A DNA stretch of 64,000 nt from Gammaproteobacteria bacterium (GCA_021773355.1 JAJFKE010000023.1:620001-684000), one strand, 5' to 3'. Counted from the stretch's first letter, positions 18,103 through 28,093 are shown. Notes: a model not told the origin generated them from the sequence alone. Made by a program: numbers and translations.

Positions 18103-18624
18103 ATGAGTAGACTCCGCTCTCTTCACGATCAGGCTAATTCATTTGGCTGGATATCTATTGCTCTGCACTGGATAAGCACGATTGCCGTCATACTTTTGTG
18201 GTTCATAGGTCAAAGTATCGCGCAGCAGTCAGCAGAAGAAATAGACGCCCGCCGTACCTTGCATATCACTATCGGCCTTGTCGCCTGGCTGCCTATTGTG
18301 GGCAGAATTCTCTGGCGTTTTATGTCACCACATCCCCATGTCAACGGACAGACGCTGCTAACACACCGTGTGGCAGTATTTACACACTATGCAATGCTCG
18401 CAGTGTTAGGCGCGATGATTGCTTCCGGACCGGTAATGGCCTGGGCAATTCCAGACAGAACAGCCGCAGCTCAGATTGCGCTGGCGGTCCATTCCACTGC
18501 AGCCAGGCTGTTATTGGTATTGGTGATACTGCATATCCTGGCCGCGTTGAAACATCTCATGTTTCACGATGATGAAACCATCGCCAGGATTTTCATGCCG
18601 CGCAAAGAAGACAATAATTCTTAG
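18103..18624 (+). CDS. Cytochrome b561 family protein
   Basis: 173 residues, four membrane helices. Haem-ligand histidines are placed as in the family: ISIALHWIS, RRTLHITIGLVAW, AVHSTAARLL and LHILAALKHLMFHDD. Two b-type haems would shuttle electrons from the quinone pool to a periplasmic acceptor. There is no strong ribosome site; the ATG chosen starts just before the first helix. Confidence 0.82.
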   Translation: MSRLRSLHDQANSFGWISIALHWISTIAVILLWFIGQSIAQQSAEEIDARRTLHITIGLVAWLPIVGRILWRFMSPHPHVNGQTLLTHRVAVFTHYAMLAVLGAMIASGPVMAWAIPDRTAAAQIALAVHSTAARLLLVLVILHILAALKHLMFHDDETIARIFMPRKEDNNS

Positions 18625-18655
18625 GGCGGAAGTAAGTAACGATAGATTGGCTTAA

Positions 18656-19141
18656 TTAGCCAGTACCCACATAAGGGATCAATCGTCCACAGAGTAAGAC
18701 TCCAGTCCAGAGTACTAACGAAGTGTAGGCCACAAATTTTGCAATAGGCGGCGAATCCGTAGCTGCATCCCAACCGTGCATGACGGGACTGATCTTCCAA
18801 TAATAAAGCGCCGCATTGAGGCCCGCTAGTAGCACCAAGCCCATCTTAATCTGAAAGCCAATATTCACTGAGTAGCGCAGTGGATCACCATAGAAAAATA
18901 GTACCCCGGTGAACAAATTAAGCCCAAAACCAATTAGCACCAAAGGTAAAAGCTGATGCGTTGCAGCTGGATCAAATGCCTTAAAGTGACCCGCCATGCG
19001 CAGATCGATAACAAGCAAACCTCCCAACAACAGCGAAAGCCCTATGAAATGTGTTATTTCCAAAACTGGCCAAAGCCAATAAGTAGCCTGAATCCACGAA
19101 TTGAGTGAGCCACCAACGATTGATTCTGCAAATGCTTCCAA
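18656..19141 (-). CDS. DUF6644-like membrane protein (downstream copy)
   Basis: Four membrane segments: YWLWPVLEITHFIGLSLLLGG, LLPLVLIGFGLNLFTGVLFF, IKMGLVLLAGLNAALYYW and FVAYTSLVLWTGVLLCGRLI. It has conserved THFIGLSLLLGGLLVIDLRMAG near the start and is related to the next gene upstream. The start is uncertain: TTG 19141 has GAGG 8 bases upstream, while ATG 19201 would overlap the upstream gene by 49 bases. The pair is convergent with cytochrome b561. Confidence 0.65.
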   Translation of the reverse strand: MEAFAESIVGGSLNSWIQATYWLWPVLEITHFIGLSLLLGGLLVIDLRMAGHFKAFDPAATHQLLPLVLIGFGLNLFTGVLFFYGDPLRYSVNIGFQIKMGLVLLAGLNAALYYWKISPVMHGWDAATDSPPIAKFVAYTSLVLWTGVLLCGRLIPYVGTG

Positions 19142-19152
19142 TGGTCCTGCCT

Positions 19153-19623
19153 CTAAAAGATATATGCGATTAAACGACCGGCGATAATAGCGGTCATCCA
19201 CAACATCAGTGAAACCAGTGCGATTAGTTTTGTCGATTTGCTTAGAACAAGCTCACCGCTTCCCAATTTTAGTTCCAACCGCAGTCGCGACTGAATTACT
19301 CCTGCCAATGCCATGCCTGCGACTATGCTGGCGATTTTGATCAAGAAAGGGATACTTTCGACGAAGGTTACTGCCTGTGAACTAAACAGGGCAAAGCCGG
19401 ACACAGCATTAATTATGAATCCTAACCAAGCCAATTTACTCAATGGCAAAAATGCCGCGGGGTGGATGCCCGGGAACAAGCCAAGTAATCGCATATCTCG
19501 CATGGCAAAAATGCCAACGACAATGGCCAGCCCAACAACATGCAGGCTCAACATAAGGGGGTAGCCCCACAGCGATTCCGCAACCCAGGTGGCTAATACC
19601 GTAGTTTCAAGCGTGGCAAACAT
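19153..19623 (-). CDS. DUF6644-family membrane protein (upstream copy)
   Basis: 156 residues with four membrane helices. The N-terminus LATWVAESLWGYPLMLSLHVVGLAIVVG followed by RDMRLLGLFPGIHP is characteristic of DUF6644. Conserved His residues in the second helix could bind haem, but that is not established. With its neighbour it forms a duplicated two-gene unit. Confidence 0.75.
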   Translation of the reverse strand: MFATLETTVLATWVAESLWGYPLMLSLHVVGLAIVVGIFAMRDMRLLGLFPGIHPAAFLPLSKLAWLGFIINAVSGFALFSSQAVTFVESIPFLIKIASIVAGMALAGVIQSRLRLELKLGSGELVLSKSTKLIALVSLMLWMTAIIAGRLIAYIF

Positions 19624-19702
19624 GTGACTCGATGCTTCCTATTATTAATGTTATGAATATGCGGGGATAGAGAATGCGCGAATTCTAGCAAATTTGACAA
19701 CT

Positions 19703-21115
19703 TTATACATTCCACCAATGCTCTATTGAATTCGCATAGTACTGCACAAGTGGCCGGTACTGTGGGTTGATCCGGTATTGGTCATCGTGCCCTATCAAGA
19801 AATTTCTACCTATCATCAAATCCAGACTATTTGACAATGTTCGAGGACGTGGCTTCTCCTCGGTTTTCATTGCCGCTCCCCTTACTATCATTTCGTCGAT
19901 TAGCGCATCACATTCACTAACGATTTCCAGGGAAGTCTTCGATTCGTCACCGGCTCGAATTAACACCGCTGCAATGATTGGAACCGGAATAATCGGCATG
20001 ACGTAGCGCAGAGATTGCATTAGATACTCTGCTAGCTCAATAACTTTTGGGATGCGTTGATCCTTGCTTAGGTGCTTAAAATCTACATTATGTGTCTCGC
20101 AATACTCGCGCATAGATACTGGCACGCCGAAATTAACACTGGCATAACCGTATCGTTTCCACCTCTGCCGCGAACCTGCTAACAAATTTGTTCGCATAAA
20201 TTGCCAAAGTTTGCCGAGGTGTGCCCAAGTACTGAGACGCGCCTCCTTTTTATCCCAGGCTATCAGGTTATGATCTTCCAGGACTCTATCGTAGTTAATT
20301 CCCACCGGCACAAAAACCACATTGCGATCGGTCCGCCAGTCATAGTGGCGCAAAATATAATCCAGAAAACCCAGTTTCGGTTCACCCAGCATGCCATTTC
20401 TACTGAGGTTTCCTTCAAGAAACACCGCCTGGCAGACACCACTTTGGGTAGCCATGTAAACATAGCGCTCCAACACCTTTCTGTAGAGGGGGTTTTGTGA
20501 GCCACGACGCACGAAGAAAGCTCCCATGGCACGGATCAACATCTCCAAAGGGAAAATTCTAGCCCATTCGCCCACAGCATAGGAAAGAGTTACTCGTTCC
20601 GCCGCCAAATAACTAATCAACACATAATCCATATTGCTTCTGTGGTTCATTACAAACACCACAGTCGCATCGGGATCAATCTCCTGCAACTTACCAGGCT
20701 GGACTGCTGCCACTCGAACTCGATAAATGAATCGGGAAACCTTTTTAGCTAACCAGTAGAAAACCTGATAATAGATGTAGGCATTAAAGGAAGGAACTAT
20801 TTCACGGGCGTAGCTTTTCACTTTCTGCTGCAACACATCACGAGGAATATTGTCTTGCTGCGCCTGCTCCTCAATCAGCGCAATAATTTCTTGATCAAAC
20901 ATCAATTGATCAATCAATATCTGACGCTTACTGCGTTGCAGCGGTCTGATTTTGATTTGCAGGCTATTGTTAAGCTTATCTACGGTTCGATTTAAGCGAC
21001 GTCGCAAATACCAACGCACACTGGGGAAAAGCACGCTCATCACCACCGCATAACTGGCAGCCAGCAGCAGTAAAATAAATATCCAGTTGGGCAAGGTGAC
21101 AGTTGAAGTAAACAC
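19703..21115 (-). CDS. PlsB-like glycerol-3-phosphate/lysophosphatidate acyltransferase
   Basis: 470 residues. An N-terminal membrane anchor (ILLLLAASYAVVMSVLF) is followed by the acyltransferase core with NHRSNMDYVLIS (HX4D), GAFFVRRGSQNPLYRKVL, FLEGNLSRNG and VPVGINYDRVLED. It is much shorter than E. coli PlsB (about 800 residues), matching short PlsB-like enzymes. It transfers acyl chains in phospholipid synthesis at the inner membrane. The exact acyl acceptor is not certain. Confidence 0.8.
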   Translation of the reverse strand: MFTSTVTLPNWIFILLLLAASYAVVMSVLFPSVRWYLRRRLNRTVDKLNNSLQIKIRPLQRSKRQILIDQLMFDQEIIALIEEQAQQDNIPRDVLQQKVKSYAREIVPSFNAYIYYQVFYWLAKKVSRFIYRVRVAAVQPGKLQEIDPDATVVFVMNHRSNMDYVLISYLAAERVTLSYAVGEWARIFPLEMLIRAMGAFFVRRGSQNPLYRKVLERYVYMATQSGVCQAVFLEGNLSRNGMLGEPKLGFLDYILRHYDWRTDRNVVFVPVGINYDRVLEDHNLIAWDKKEARLSTWAHLGKLWQFMRTNLLAGSRQRWKRYGYASVNFGVPVSMREYCETHNVDFKHLSKDQRIPKVIELAEYLMQSLRYVMPIIPVPIIAAVLIRAGDESKTSLEIVSECDALIDEMIVRGAAMKTEEKPRPRTLSNSLDLMIGRNFLIGHDDQYRINPQYRPLVQYYANSIEHWWNV

Positions 21116-21416
21116 GGCCGTCCACAGCTCTTATTAGTCTTTTGGATTGTAGAGTATTAGTAACTGCAATACACCGCTGAGGTCCCGAATAGCCGAATAT
21201 AGACGCTAAAACGCCCCTAATCTCTGCTCATCATGATGGACTTAACTGGGGATTGTCTCTATCCTTCGCAACCTCTTACTGATCCTTAGGATTTAGGCCC
21301 CTTTCCATTGGCCGGAATAGGAACTCGGCCAAGCGAGCAATGTCCCGTACAACCCGTTTTTTCGACCCAATCTTAAGCATCCGAACAGCAATTCAGCAGA
21401 GCAACAAGGCAAAGTC

Positions 21417-23327
21417 ATGAGCACCGAGCAAGTCAACACATTCGACCAATTACAGCTTTCGAACCCTATTCTGAAAGCTCTCGACGATGTGGGCTATGAA
21501 ACCCCCTCCCCGATACAAGCCGAAACCATCCCCTTGCTGCTGGACGGTAGAGACGTGCTGGGTCAGGCTCAAACTGGCACCGGCAAGACTGCGGCCTTCG
21601 CATTGCCGATTTTGTCGAAGCTGGATTTAAAACAAAAAGACCCCCAGGTACTGGTACTTGCACCCACCCGGGAACTGGCGATTCAGGTAGCGGAGGCGTT
21701 TCAGAAATACGCTAGCCACATAAAGAATTTTCACGTGCTACCGGTGTATGGCGGCCAAGATTACAGTGGGCAAATCCGCGCATTAAAGCGTGGTGTGCAC
21801 GTGGTAGTCGGCACGCCCGGTCGCGTCATGGACCATATGCGCAAAGGCACGCTTAAGTTGGACCAATTAAGCGCGCTGGTTCTGGACGAAGCCGATGAAA
21901 TGCTACGCATGGGCTTCATCGATGACGTGGAATGGATCTTGGAACAAACTCCGCCAAAAAGACAGATAGCCCTGTTCTCCGCAACCATGCCGTCTCAGGT
22001 AAGGCGTATAGCCAATCAGCATTTAAACAACCCGGCTGAAATTACCATCAAGATGAAGACCGCCACGGCGGAGCTTACCCGTCAGCGTTTCTGGCCTGTC
22101 AGCGGCATGCACAAATTAGATGCCCTAACGCGCATACTCGAAGCGGAAAGCTTCGACGCCATGCTGATCTTTGTGCGTACCCGTATTCTAACCATCGATT
22201 TAGCAGAAAAGCTTTCTGCGCGTGGTTTTTCAGCTACCGCGTTGAATGGTGATATCCCGCAGAAACAACGTGAGCGCACAATCGAACATTTAAAAAAAGG
22301 AAAGCTGGATATTCTAGTGGCAACGGATGTAGCAGCGCGCGGCCTGGACGTGGACCGTATCAGCCATGTCGTGAACTACGATATCCCTCATGACACTGAA
22401 GCCTATATTCACCGCATCGGTCGAACTGGCCGAGCGGGTCGCGAAGGAGATGCAATTCTATTTGTAGCACCACGTGAACGCAGAATGTTGAATGCCATAG
22501 AGCGTGCGACTAATAAAAAAATCGAGATGATGGAGCTGCCTTCTACCGAGCTAATAAACGACAAACGCATCGAACAATTCAAGCAATCGATTACCGATAC
22601 TCTGGCGAATGAAGATCTTACTCTGTTCAAGCAGTTGGTCGAAAAATATCAGCAAGAGAATGACATCCCTGCGCTTGACATTGCATCGGCTCTCGCTCGT
22701 TTAGTGCAGGGAAATTCTCCCTTGTTGCTGCAGCACAAACCAACCCCAAAATCCGACAAATCCTGGAGCAAAGTAAACCGCGGCGATTCTGGCAGCGACG
22801 GGCGTAGAGCAGGCAAACCGCGCGAGAGAGGAAGAGAAGCAGGTGCTGACTACGGCAGTGCAAGAGATAGAAGTCGCGCCAAACCGCAAAGAAATGACAG
22901 CCCACCGGATAAGGGCATGGAGCGTTTTCGAATTGAGGTAGGCCATAAACATGATGTTATGCCCGGGAACATAGTTGGCGCCATAGCCAACGAAGCCGGA
23001 TTGGACGCAAAGCATATCGGCCGCATCAATATCCACGATGATCACAGCACGGTAGACTTGCCCAGCGATATGCCCGATGGGGTTTTCAAAGAGTTAAAAA
23101 ATGTTTGGGTGTCAGGACAGACATTGAAAATTTCCCGCACCTCATTTGGGGAAAAACCGCCTAAGTCAGGCCGCCCTGCTTTTGAAAAACCTGATGCTGC
23201 TAAAAAACCGAAGCGTAAACCCAAAACAAAAGCTAAGCCTAACGCCAAAGTAAAAACAAAAGATGGCGCGAAAAAGAAAATCCGTCACAAGAAAAGAGTC
23301 CCGGCAAAGAATAATCCTGCCTCATAA
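21417..23327 (+). CDS. deaD: DEAD-box RNA helicase DeaD/CsdA type
   Basis: 636 residues. It starts with the Q motif (SPIQAETIPLLLDGRD) and has all helicase motifs: AQTGTGKT (Walker A), PTRELA, TPGRVMDH, VLDEADEM, SATMP, ATDVAARGLDV and HRIGRTGRAGR. An RNA-binding DbpA-like domain follows (FRIEVGHKHDVMPGNIVGAIANEAG to TLKISR) and then a long Lys-rich tail. It remodels RNA in ribosome assembly and cold adaptation. The 300-base leader is long, as is typical for cold-regulated deaD genes; no defined element was identified in it. Confidence 0.93.
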   Translation: MSTEQVNTFDQLQLSNPILKALDDVGYETPSPIQAETIPLLLDGRDVLGQAQTGTGKTAAFALPILSKLDLKQKDPQVLVLAPTRELAIQVAEAFQKYASHIKNFHVLPVYGGQDYSGQIRALKRGVHVVVGTPGRVMDHMRKGTLKLDQLSALVLDEADEMLRMGFIDDVEWILEQTPPKRQIALFSATMPSQVRRIANQHLNNPAEITIKMKTATAELTRQRFWPVSGMHKLDALTRILEAESFDAMLIFVRTRILTIDLAEKLSARGFSATALNGDIPQKQRERTIEHLKKGKLDILVATDVAARGLDVDRISHVVNYDIPHDTEAYIHRIGRTGRAGREGDAILFVAPRERRMLNAIERATNKKIEMMELPSTELINDKRIEQFKQSITDTLANEDLTLFKQLVEKYQQENDIPALDIASALARLVQGNSPLLLQHKPTPKSDKSWSKVNRGDSGSDGRRAGKPRERGREAGADYGSARDRSRAKPQRNDSPPDKGMERFRIEVGHKHDVMPGNIVGAIANEAGLDAKHIGRINIHDDHSTVDLPSDMPDGVFKELKNVWVSGQTLKISRTSFGEKPPKSGRPAFEKPDAAKKPKRKPKTKAKPNAKVKTKDGAKKKIRHKKRVPAKNNPAS

Positions 23328-23418
23328 ACCGCTGTCATCATTCTGCCTCATTAGTTAATAAACTGGCACAACAACCCTGCCAAATTATCTCTCAGAGTTG
23401 TCAGCAAACTTAGCACGA

Positions 23419-23486
23419 AGTGCTGGGGTTGTTTCGCGCTCACAATCAGAGCCGTAGGCTGGTGAGCGAGGAATAACCCCAGCACT
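23419..23486. repeat. Large inverted repeat between convergent genes
   Basis: Outer arms AGTGCTGGGGTT (23419-23430) and AACCCCAGCACT (23475-23486) pair perfectly. Inner arms CGCTCAC and GTGAGCG (about 23437-23443 and 23461-23468) pair too, with an asymmetric bulge between. There is no U-run on either side, so it is not a classical intrinsic terminator. It lies between deaD and the MFS gene and may be a bidirectional terminator or a REP-like remnant. Confidence 0.6.
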
Positions 23487-23596
23487 GAGCTTGAACAACA
23501 CATACAAACTTAAATAAATTGAATTCCGGCTGCCAAACGCGGGTACTCCTTTCCCACCAGCATACGGTTCTAATTAGTAATGAATGCCACCAAGTC

Positions 23597-25291
23597 TCAA
23601 GCCTGCTCTTCGATTATGTGATGCCGACTATGCACCGGCCGCATCAATGCATTGCTCACCAACGCTATAGCCAATAAGGCGGCCATCAATACCATGGTCG
23701 AATTATACAAACCGCTAGTTGGGTCGGCAGTCCCTGCGGGAGCGATTTCCATAAGCCGTGCAATGGTCACGGAATTCTGATCGACCAGCAGCTGCAGTTG
23801 CTCTACCGGCGCGCCAAACTGTGCCTGGAATGCCGCCGCATCAATATTCTGCATTAAATCCCTGATTGCCTGATTTACTGAGTTTTGTCGCAACGAGGTA
23901 ATAGCTAGCGGCCCCAAAACACCGGCCGTGCTCCAGGCCGTCAGCAGTCGTCCGTGAATACCGCCCACATAGCGCGTTCCGAAAATATCGGCCAAATAGG
24001 CAGGTATGGTGGCAAAACCACCCCCGTACATTGTAAATATCACCATGGTGGCGGCGTAGAAATAGATCAGCCATATCACTGAAGGGCTGGCACTCACCTG
24101 TTGCGCTGAATAGGGCACCGATAGATACAGGGCAATGCCCAATACAAAAAATATCCAATAGGTGTTACGCCTGCCAATGTAGTCGGACGCGCTCGCCCAA
24201 ATAAATCGACCAACCATATTGAATGCGCTGATCATCACCACATAGGTTGCTGCGAAAGATGTATCAACAATGTCGGGAAGGGTGGTGCCGAATATTTCGC
24301 TGATCATAGTGCGCGCCACACCCAACACACCAATACCTGCTGTCACGTTTAAACAGAGAACTATCCACAGCTGATAGAACTGTGGTGTTCTTAAAGCTTG
24401 ATCAATATCCACATCGTTATCAGATATCAGCTCATTGCGCGATCCCTGCTCCGGCTCGATCCAGGCTTCAGGCTTCCAACCTTCTGCAGGTAGCCTGTAT
24501 GAAAATGCTGCGAAAAGTATAATCAGTAAATAAATGAGGCCCAATAGGAAAAATGTTTCTGCGACACCCGATGCGCCAGTATTGACGAGATAAACTCCTT
24601 CCGGACTGGGGATGGTCAAGTTTCGGACTTCGGACGCACCAATGACTACTACCTCCTGCAAGGTGCCTGCAACCTCTGCAAAACGCCTACCTGCCTGAGT
24701 AAGCAGTTCTACTTCTGTAACTGGACCCAGATAGTCTGGTACGCGATAAAACTGTCGAATAAAGAATTCTTTGATGGGCGCGCCTATCATAGCGCCACCA
24801 CCAAATCCCATAATCGCCATACCCGCCGCCATGCCGCGGCGGTCGGGGAACCAGCGAATTAATGTACTAACCGGTGACACATAGCCGAGACCCAAGCCAC
24901 AGCCCCCTATTACGCCATAGCCTAAATACAGCAGCCAGAGTTGATGGCTCATAATGCCGAAGCCACCGATGATATAACCACCACCCCAACAGCAGGCGGA
25001 GACCACGCCCACCATTCTCGGCCCAACTTTTTCTAACCACTTGCCGGCAAAGGCGGCGGCCAAGCCCAGAAAAACGATGGCCACGGTAAACACCCAAACT
25101 ACTTCACTAAGACTCCAATCATCGGCTGCACTGGTAACCACACCAAACACGCGGGTCAGCGGAGGATTGTAAATACTCCAGGCGTACACGGAACCGATAC
25201 AGAGGTGGATTGCGACGGAGGCAATGGGTACACGCCAACGATTGTAATTGGCAGGCGCAATGATTCTTTCTTTGGAGAGCAAATTAGCCAT
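23597..25291 (-). CDS. OFA-type MFS transporter
   Basis: 564 residues with 12 membrane segments. The start HLCIGSVYAWSIYNPPLTRVFG and the GMAIMGFGGGAMIGAP and FPDRRGMAAGMAIMG motifs are typical of the oxalate/formate antiporter (OFA) family. About 85 extra residues are inserted after helix 6 (YLGPVTEVELLTQ to VYLVNTGASG), and a second loop insertion lies near the C-terminus (QFGAPVEQLQLLVDQNSV). It is probably a monocarboxylate or small organic acid carrier. The substrate is unknown. Confidence 0.85.
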   Translation of the reverse strand: MANLLSKERIIAPANYNRWRVPIASVAIHLCIGSVYAWSIYNPPLTRVFGVVTSAADDWSLSEVVWVFTVAIVFLGLAAAFAGKWLEKVGPRMVGVVSACCWGGGYIIGGFGIMSHQLWLLYLGYGVIGGCGLGLGYVSPVSTLIRWFPDRRGMAAGMAIMGFGGGAMIGAPIKEFFIRQFYRVPDYLGPVTEVELLTQAGRRFAEVAGTLQEVVVIGASEVRNLTIPSPEGVYLVNTGASGVAETFFLLGLIYLLIILFAAFSYRLPAEGWKPEAWIEPEQGSRNELISDNDVDIDQALRTPQFYQLWIVLCLNVTAGIGVLGVARTMISEIFGTTLPDIVDTSFAATYVVMISAFNMVGRFIWASASDYIGRRNTYWIFFVLGIALYLSVPYSAQQVSASPSVIWLIYFYAATMVIFTMYGGGFATIPAYLADIFGTRYVGGIHGRLLTAWSTAGVLGPLAITSLRQNSVNQAIRDLMQNIDAAAFQAQFGAPVEQLQLLVDQNSVTIARLMEIAPAGTADPTSGLYNSTMVLMAALLAIALVSNALMRPVHSRHHIIEEQA

Positions 25292-25355
25292 GAAAACTGT
25301 TTCTCGCTTTAGAGTTTATTATTTTTCGTAGAAACGTAATGCTGTTATAACTTTT

Positions 25356-25841
25356 CTAGGAGAGTAACTGCAACTCCCAGAATTCCTGCTCAAGAATCAG
25401 CCCATAGTGCTCACTCTCATGTGGAATATTGGATAGTTTAAAACCGAGCTTCTTATACATTTTTCTGGCATTTATTAAACAATTAAAAGTCTCCAAACGA
25501 ATCGTGTCGATACGCTGCTCCCTAACATAGGCTATTAGATGCTGCATTAGCTCCATGGCAATACCTGAGCCTCTGAACTTGTCCATCACTAAAACAAAGT
25601 TTATAAAAGCCGCACCATCGCTCGCCTTTGAAACAGCTATTGAAGCAGCTCGCTCTCCATCTATTTCTCTTATCCAAATTTGATTAAATGGGTCCTTGCT
25701 TTCACTTATAGCAAGCGCTTTCTTGGCAATGCCTACTTCAAATTCTGAATTAAAATTAAATTCCTGGGCATAGATACTTCCATGCATGGAAATTATCCAC
25801 CCCAGATCACCTGGGCCTACGGTTCTTAATTGCGCTCCCAT
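25356..25841 (-). CDS. GNAT-family N-acetyltransferase
   Basis: 161 residues. It begins LRTVGPGDLGWIISMHGSIYAQEFNFN, the pattern seen in GNAT domains that are fused to MarR regulators elsewhere. The acetyl-CoA site is FRGSGIAMELMQHLIAYVRE, and the C-terminal part is LETFNCLINARKMYKKLGFKL. No MarR domain is attached. The acceptor is unknown. Confidence 0.83.
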   Translation of the reverse strand: MGAQLRTVGPGDLGWIISMHGSIYAQEFNFNSEFEVGIAKKALAISESKDPFNQIWIREIDGERAASIAVSKASDGAAFINFVLVMDKFRGSGIAMELMQHLIAYVREQRIDTIRLETFNCLINARKMYKKLGFKLSNIPHESEHYGLILEQEFWELQLLS

Positions 25842-25988
25842 ATTGCTACCACTGCTCCTAGAATTTCGATTAGATTGTTGGCCTAGACATGTCCTTGTTT
25901 AGTCATTCCTATGTTTCTCTGCGACGGGTCTATTGCAAGCAATCTTGCATTTCAGCGCAAAGCTATGTCGATAAAACTTGTTGCCGTA

Positions 25989-26024
25989 CAAAAAAACGGG
26001 CGCAGATTTAAGCCTGCGCCCGTT
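25989..26024 (-). terminator. Intrinsic terminator of the 26-27 kb NHL gene
   Basis: On the minus strand an 11-bp GC-rich stem (AACGGGCGCAG with its complement, 8-base loop) is followed directly by a run of U. It lies about 36 bases downstream of the NHL gene stop codon. Confidence 0.9.
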
Positions 26025-26059
26025 TCCTAATTCAACCATTTAGTTCTTGGCTGATCAAT

Positions 26060-27232
26060 TCAAGGAATCAACCTTGGAATAAACTTGGTCATTCCTTGAA
26101 TCGGCCCAACCTCGCCGGCGTAAACAACGCCATTACGATCTACAGTTACACCTTCACCCATGGAACCGAGACCGCCCATGCCAGAGCCGCGAGCTGAATC
26201 GTGCGCCTTGACATAGTAAAGCACTTCACCGGTCTTGGCGCTGCCTACGCGCAGGCCTTTCTGCCAACCTGGATTGTAGTTTTCATCAGACTCGGAATCG
26301 ATGGCATACAGCATGTCTGTATTCGGATCGATAAACAAACCACTGATGCGGCTAAACTGATACCAGGTATCCAGATGCTCACCGTCCTGAGTGAATATCT
26401 GAATGCGGCTGTTACCGCGATCGGCTACAAACAACCTGCCCTGTGAATCCATGGCCAATGAGTGCGGAGAGCGAAACTGTCCGTCTTCAAAACCGAACTC
26501 ACCAAAACTCTTAATGAATGAACCGTCCGGGGCAAACATAGAAATACGGCTCTTGGCGGTTGGGCCTGCCTCATTCTGGAATTGTGCGCCGTGAGTATCG
26601 CCTACATAGATAGTCCCGTTAGGTGCTACCAGGACATCATTAGGTGCATCGAAGTGAGTCGGTGGATCACCGACTTCTCCCGGCGTACCCAAGGTCATAA
26701 GCAGCTGACCTTGTGGGTTAAATTTCAGAACCACATGGCCCTTGCCTGCGGCAGATGGATTTTCCGCCAACTCGTTGTCATTTGCGGCGCGAGCATCCAC
26801 GACCCAGACATTGCCTTCGCTATCAACATCCATGCCGTGCGGCCAGATTATCTGACCGGCACCAAAACTTTGTACTACGTTGCCATCGGGATCCAGTTTC
26901 ACAATTGGGTCGACGTTGGATGTGGCGCAAGAATTGGTGCCACAGCGATCGCCTGCCCAAACATGGATGCCATCGATATCGATATTGACGGCGCTTACGG
27001 ATCCCCAGCTACGACCGTCTGGCAAGGTGCCAAAATTACGTTGGGTTTCATAGGGATTCGGTAGATGATTTATTGGCTCCTGATTTGCGTGGGCTGCTGG
27101 TTGAATTGCGCCAGGCCGAGCTGGCTGCGCCAGCGCAGCTGTCGATAGCAGGGACAATACGATACTGGTTAGGCCTGCGGTAAGAAGAATGTGTGCCCCA
27201 GCTTTAGGTGCACTCTTATAAGTCTTGTTCAT
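26060..27232 (-). CDS. Secreted NHL-repeat beta-propeller protein (second copy)
   Basis: 390 residues with a signal peptide (LSLLSTAALAQPARPG). NHL blades run through the mature part: IIWPHGMDVDSEGNVWVVDA, FDAPNDVLVAPNGTIYVGD, FRSPHSLAMDSQGRLFVADRGNSRIQIF and GMGEGVTVDRNGVVYAGEVG. A disulfide-prone GDRCGTNSCATSNVDP stands in an early blade. It is a paralogue of the protein at 1.4-2.3 kb; both resemble the propeller of amidating lyases. Role unknown. Confidence 0.8.
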   Translation of the reverse strand: MNKTYKSAPKAGAHILLTAGLTSIVLSLLSTAALAQPARPGAIQPAAHANQEPINHLPNPYETQRNFGTLPDGRSWGSVSAVNIDIDGIHVWAGDRCGTNSCATSNVDPIVKLDPDGNVVQSFGAGQIIWPHGMDVDSEGNVWVVDARAANDNELAENPSAAGKGHVVLKFNPQGQLLMTLGTPGEVGDPPTHFDAPNDVLVAPNGTIYVGDTHGAQFQNEAGPTAKSRISMFAPDGSFIKSFGEFGFEDGQFRSPHSLAMDSQGRLFVADRGNSRIQIFTQDGEHLDTWYQFSRISGLFIDPNTDMLYAIDSESDENYNPGWQKGLRVGSAKTGEVLYYVKAHDSARGSGMGGLGSMGEGVTVDRNGVVYAGEVGPIQGMTKFIPRLIP

Positions 27233-27554
27233 TATTCACCTCTTAAAACTACTTGATTAACTCTCGATTCATTAAAAACATAACTACGCAGAATTTTTTA
27301 TCTACTCAGCTATAGCCACCGTCTACTTAGAATGAGTAGCCCGCAATCTGTGCGGCTGGATAGTGATTTTCCATCAACCTTCATTATAACGAATACAAAT
27401 TCGGCGGAACTTGAGAACATGGACTTTCGGGCCGGCATTGTCAAGACAGCTTATCGCCGGCTCAGCCCCTTGGTTCGCAATCCAGGTCGGAAACCCTAGA
27501 CTCCCGACAGTTCGCTGTTTATGCTCTGGCTCACCATAATTAGACGAGACTCTC

Positions 27555-28088
27555 ATGCAAAGTAAGCTGATTTATGTGATTTTCACCACCGTGCTGTTGA
27601 TGGCGGGTATTTTAGTGGCAATCTGTTTAGCGGATTCAGTCCCCAACACTGCCGGCATGGCGCACGCGGACTTTGCCGGCATGCAAGCCGGGGGTGACGG
27701 GGCTGCACGTCTCGAGCATATCGGTGGCCTGGCATTCGCCTTTCAATGTCTATTACTGCTGTTGATTGTATGCCTTTCAGCTTTGGGCGTGGCAGAACAA
27801 CGCCGCAGCACGGAACTGTGGCTGTACATGGGAGGCACGCTACTCTTCAGCTTGTTTGTTTGGTGGAATATGTATTCTGGCCATCAAGCGTTCCTGGAAA
27901 CGGGAACCACCGACTATTTCCTGGGCTTTCCTGTCGCCACTGCCTGGCAGGTCTACGGCACATGGTTAGGCGCCATACCACTGATTCTTCTGTATAGCCT
28001 GGGCTTTCGAAAGTTCATATTCACCGCAGAAGATGAACAGAAATATGAGCAATTGTTGGCTGAAATCGCAGACAAAACGGAGCGGTAA
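27555..28088 (+). CDS. Small membrane protein paired with an SSS transporter
   Basis: 177 residues, about four membrane segments: VIFTTVLLMAGILVAICLA, AFQCLLLLLIVCLSALGVA, LWLYMGGTLLFSLFVWW and WLGAIPLILLYSLGF. The C-terminus is charged and cytoplasmic. It is followed after 5 bases by a sodium:solute symporter. Small membrane partners of SSS carriers exist (for example YhjG/DUF485 types), but this one is larger and not clearly the same family. Probably an accessory subunit; inferred from spacing. Confidence 0.65.
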   Translation: MQSKLIYVIFTTVLLMAGILVAICLADSVPNTAGMAHADFAGMQAGGDGAARLEHIGGLAFAFQCLLLLLIVCLSALGVAEQRRSTELWLYMGGTLLFSLFVWWNMYSGHQAFLETGTTDYFLGFPVATAWQVYGTWLGAIPLILLYSLGFRKFIFTAEDEQKYEQLLAEIADKTER

Positions 28089-28093
28089 GAGTC

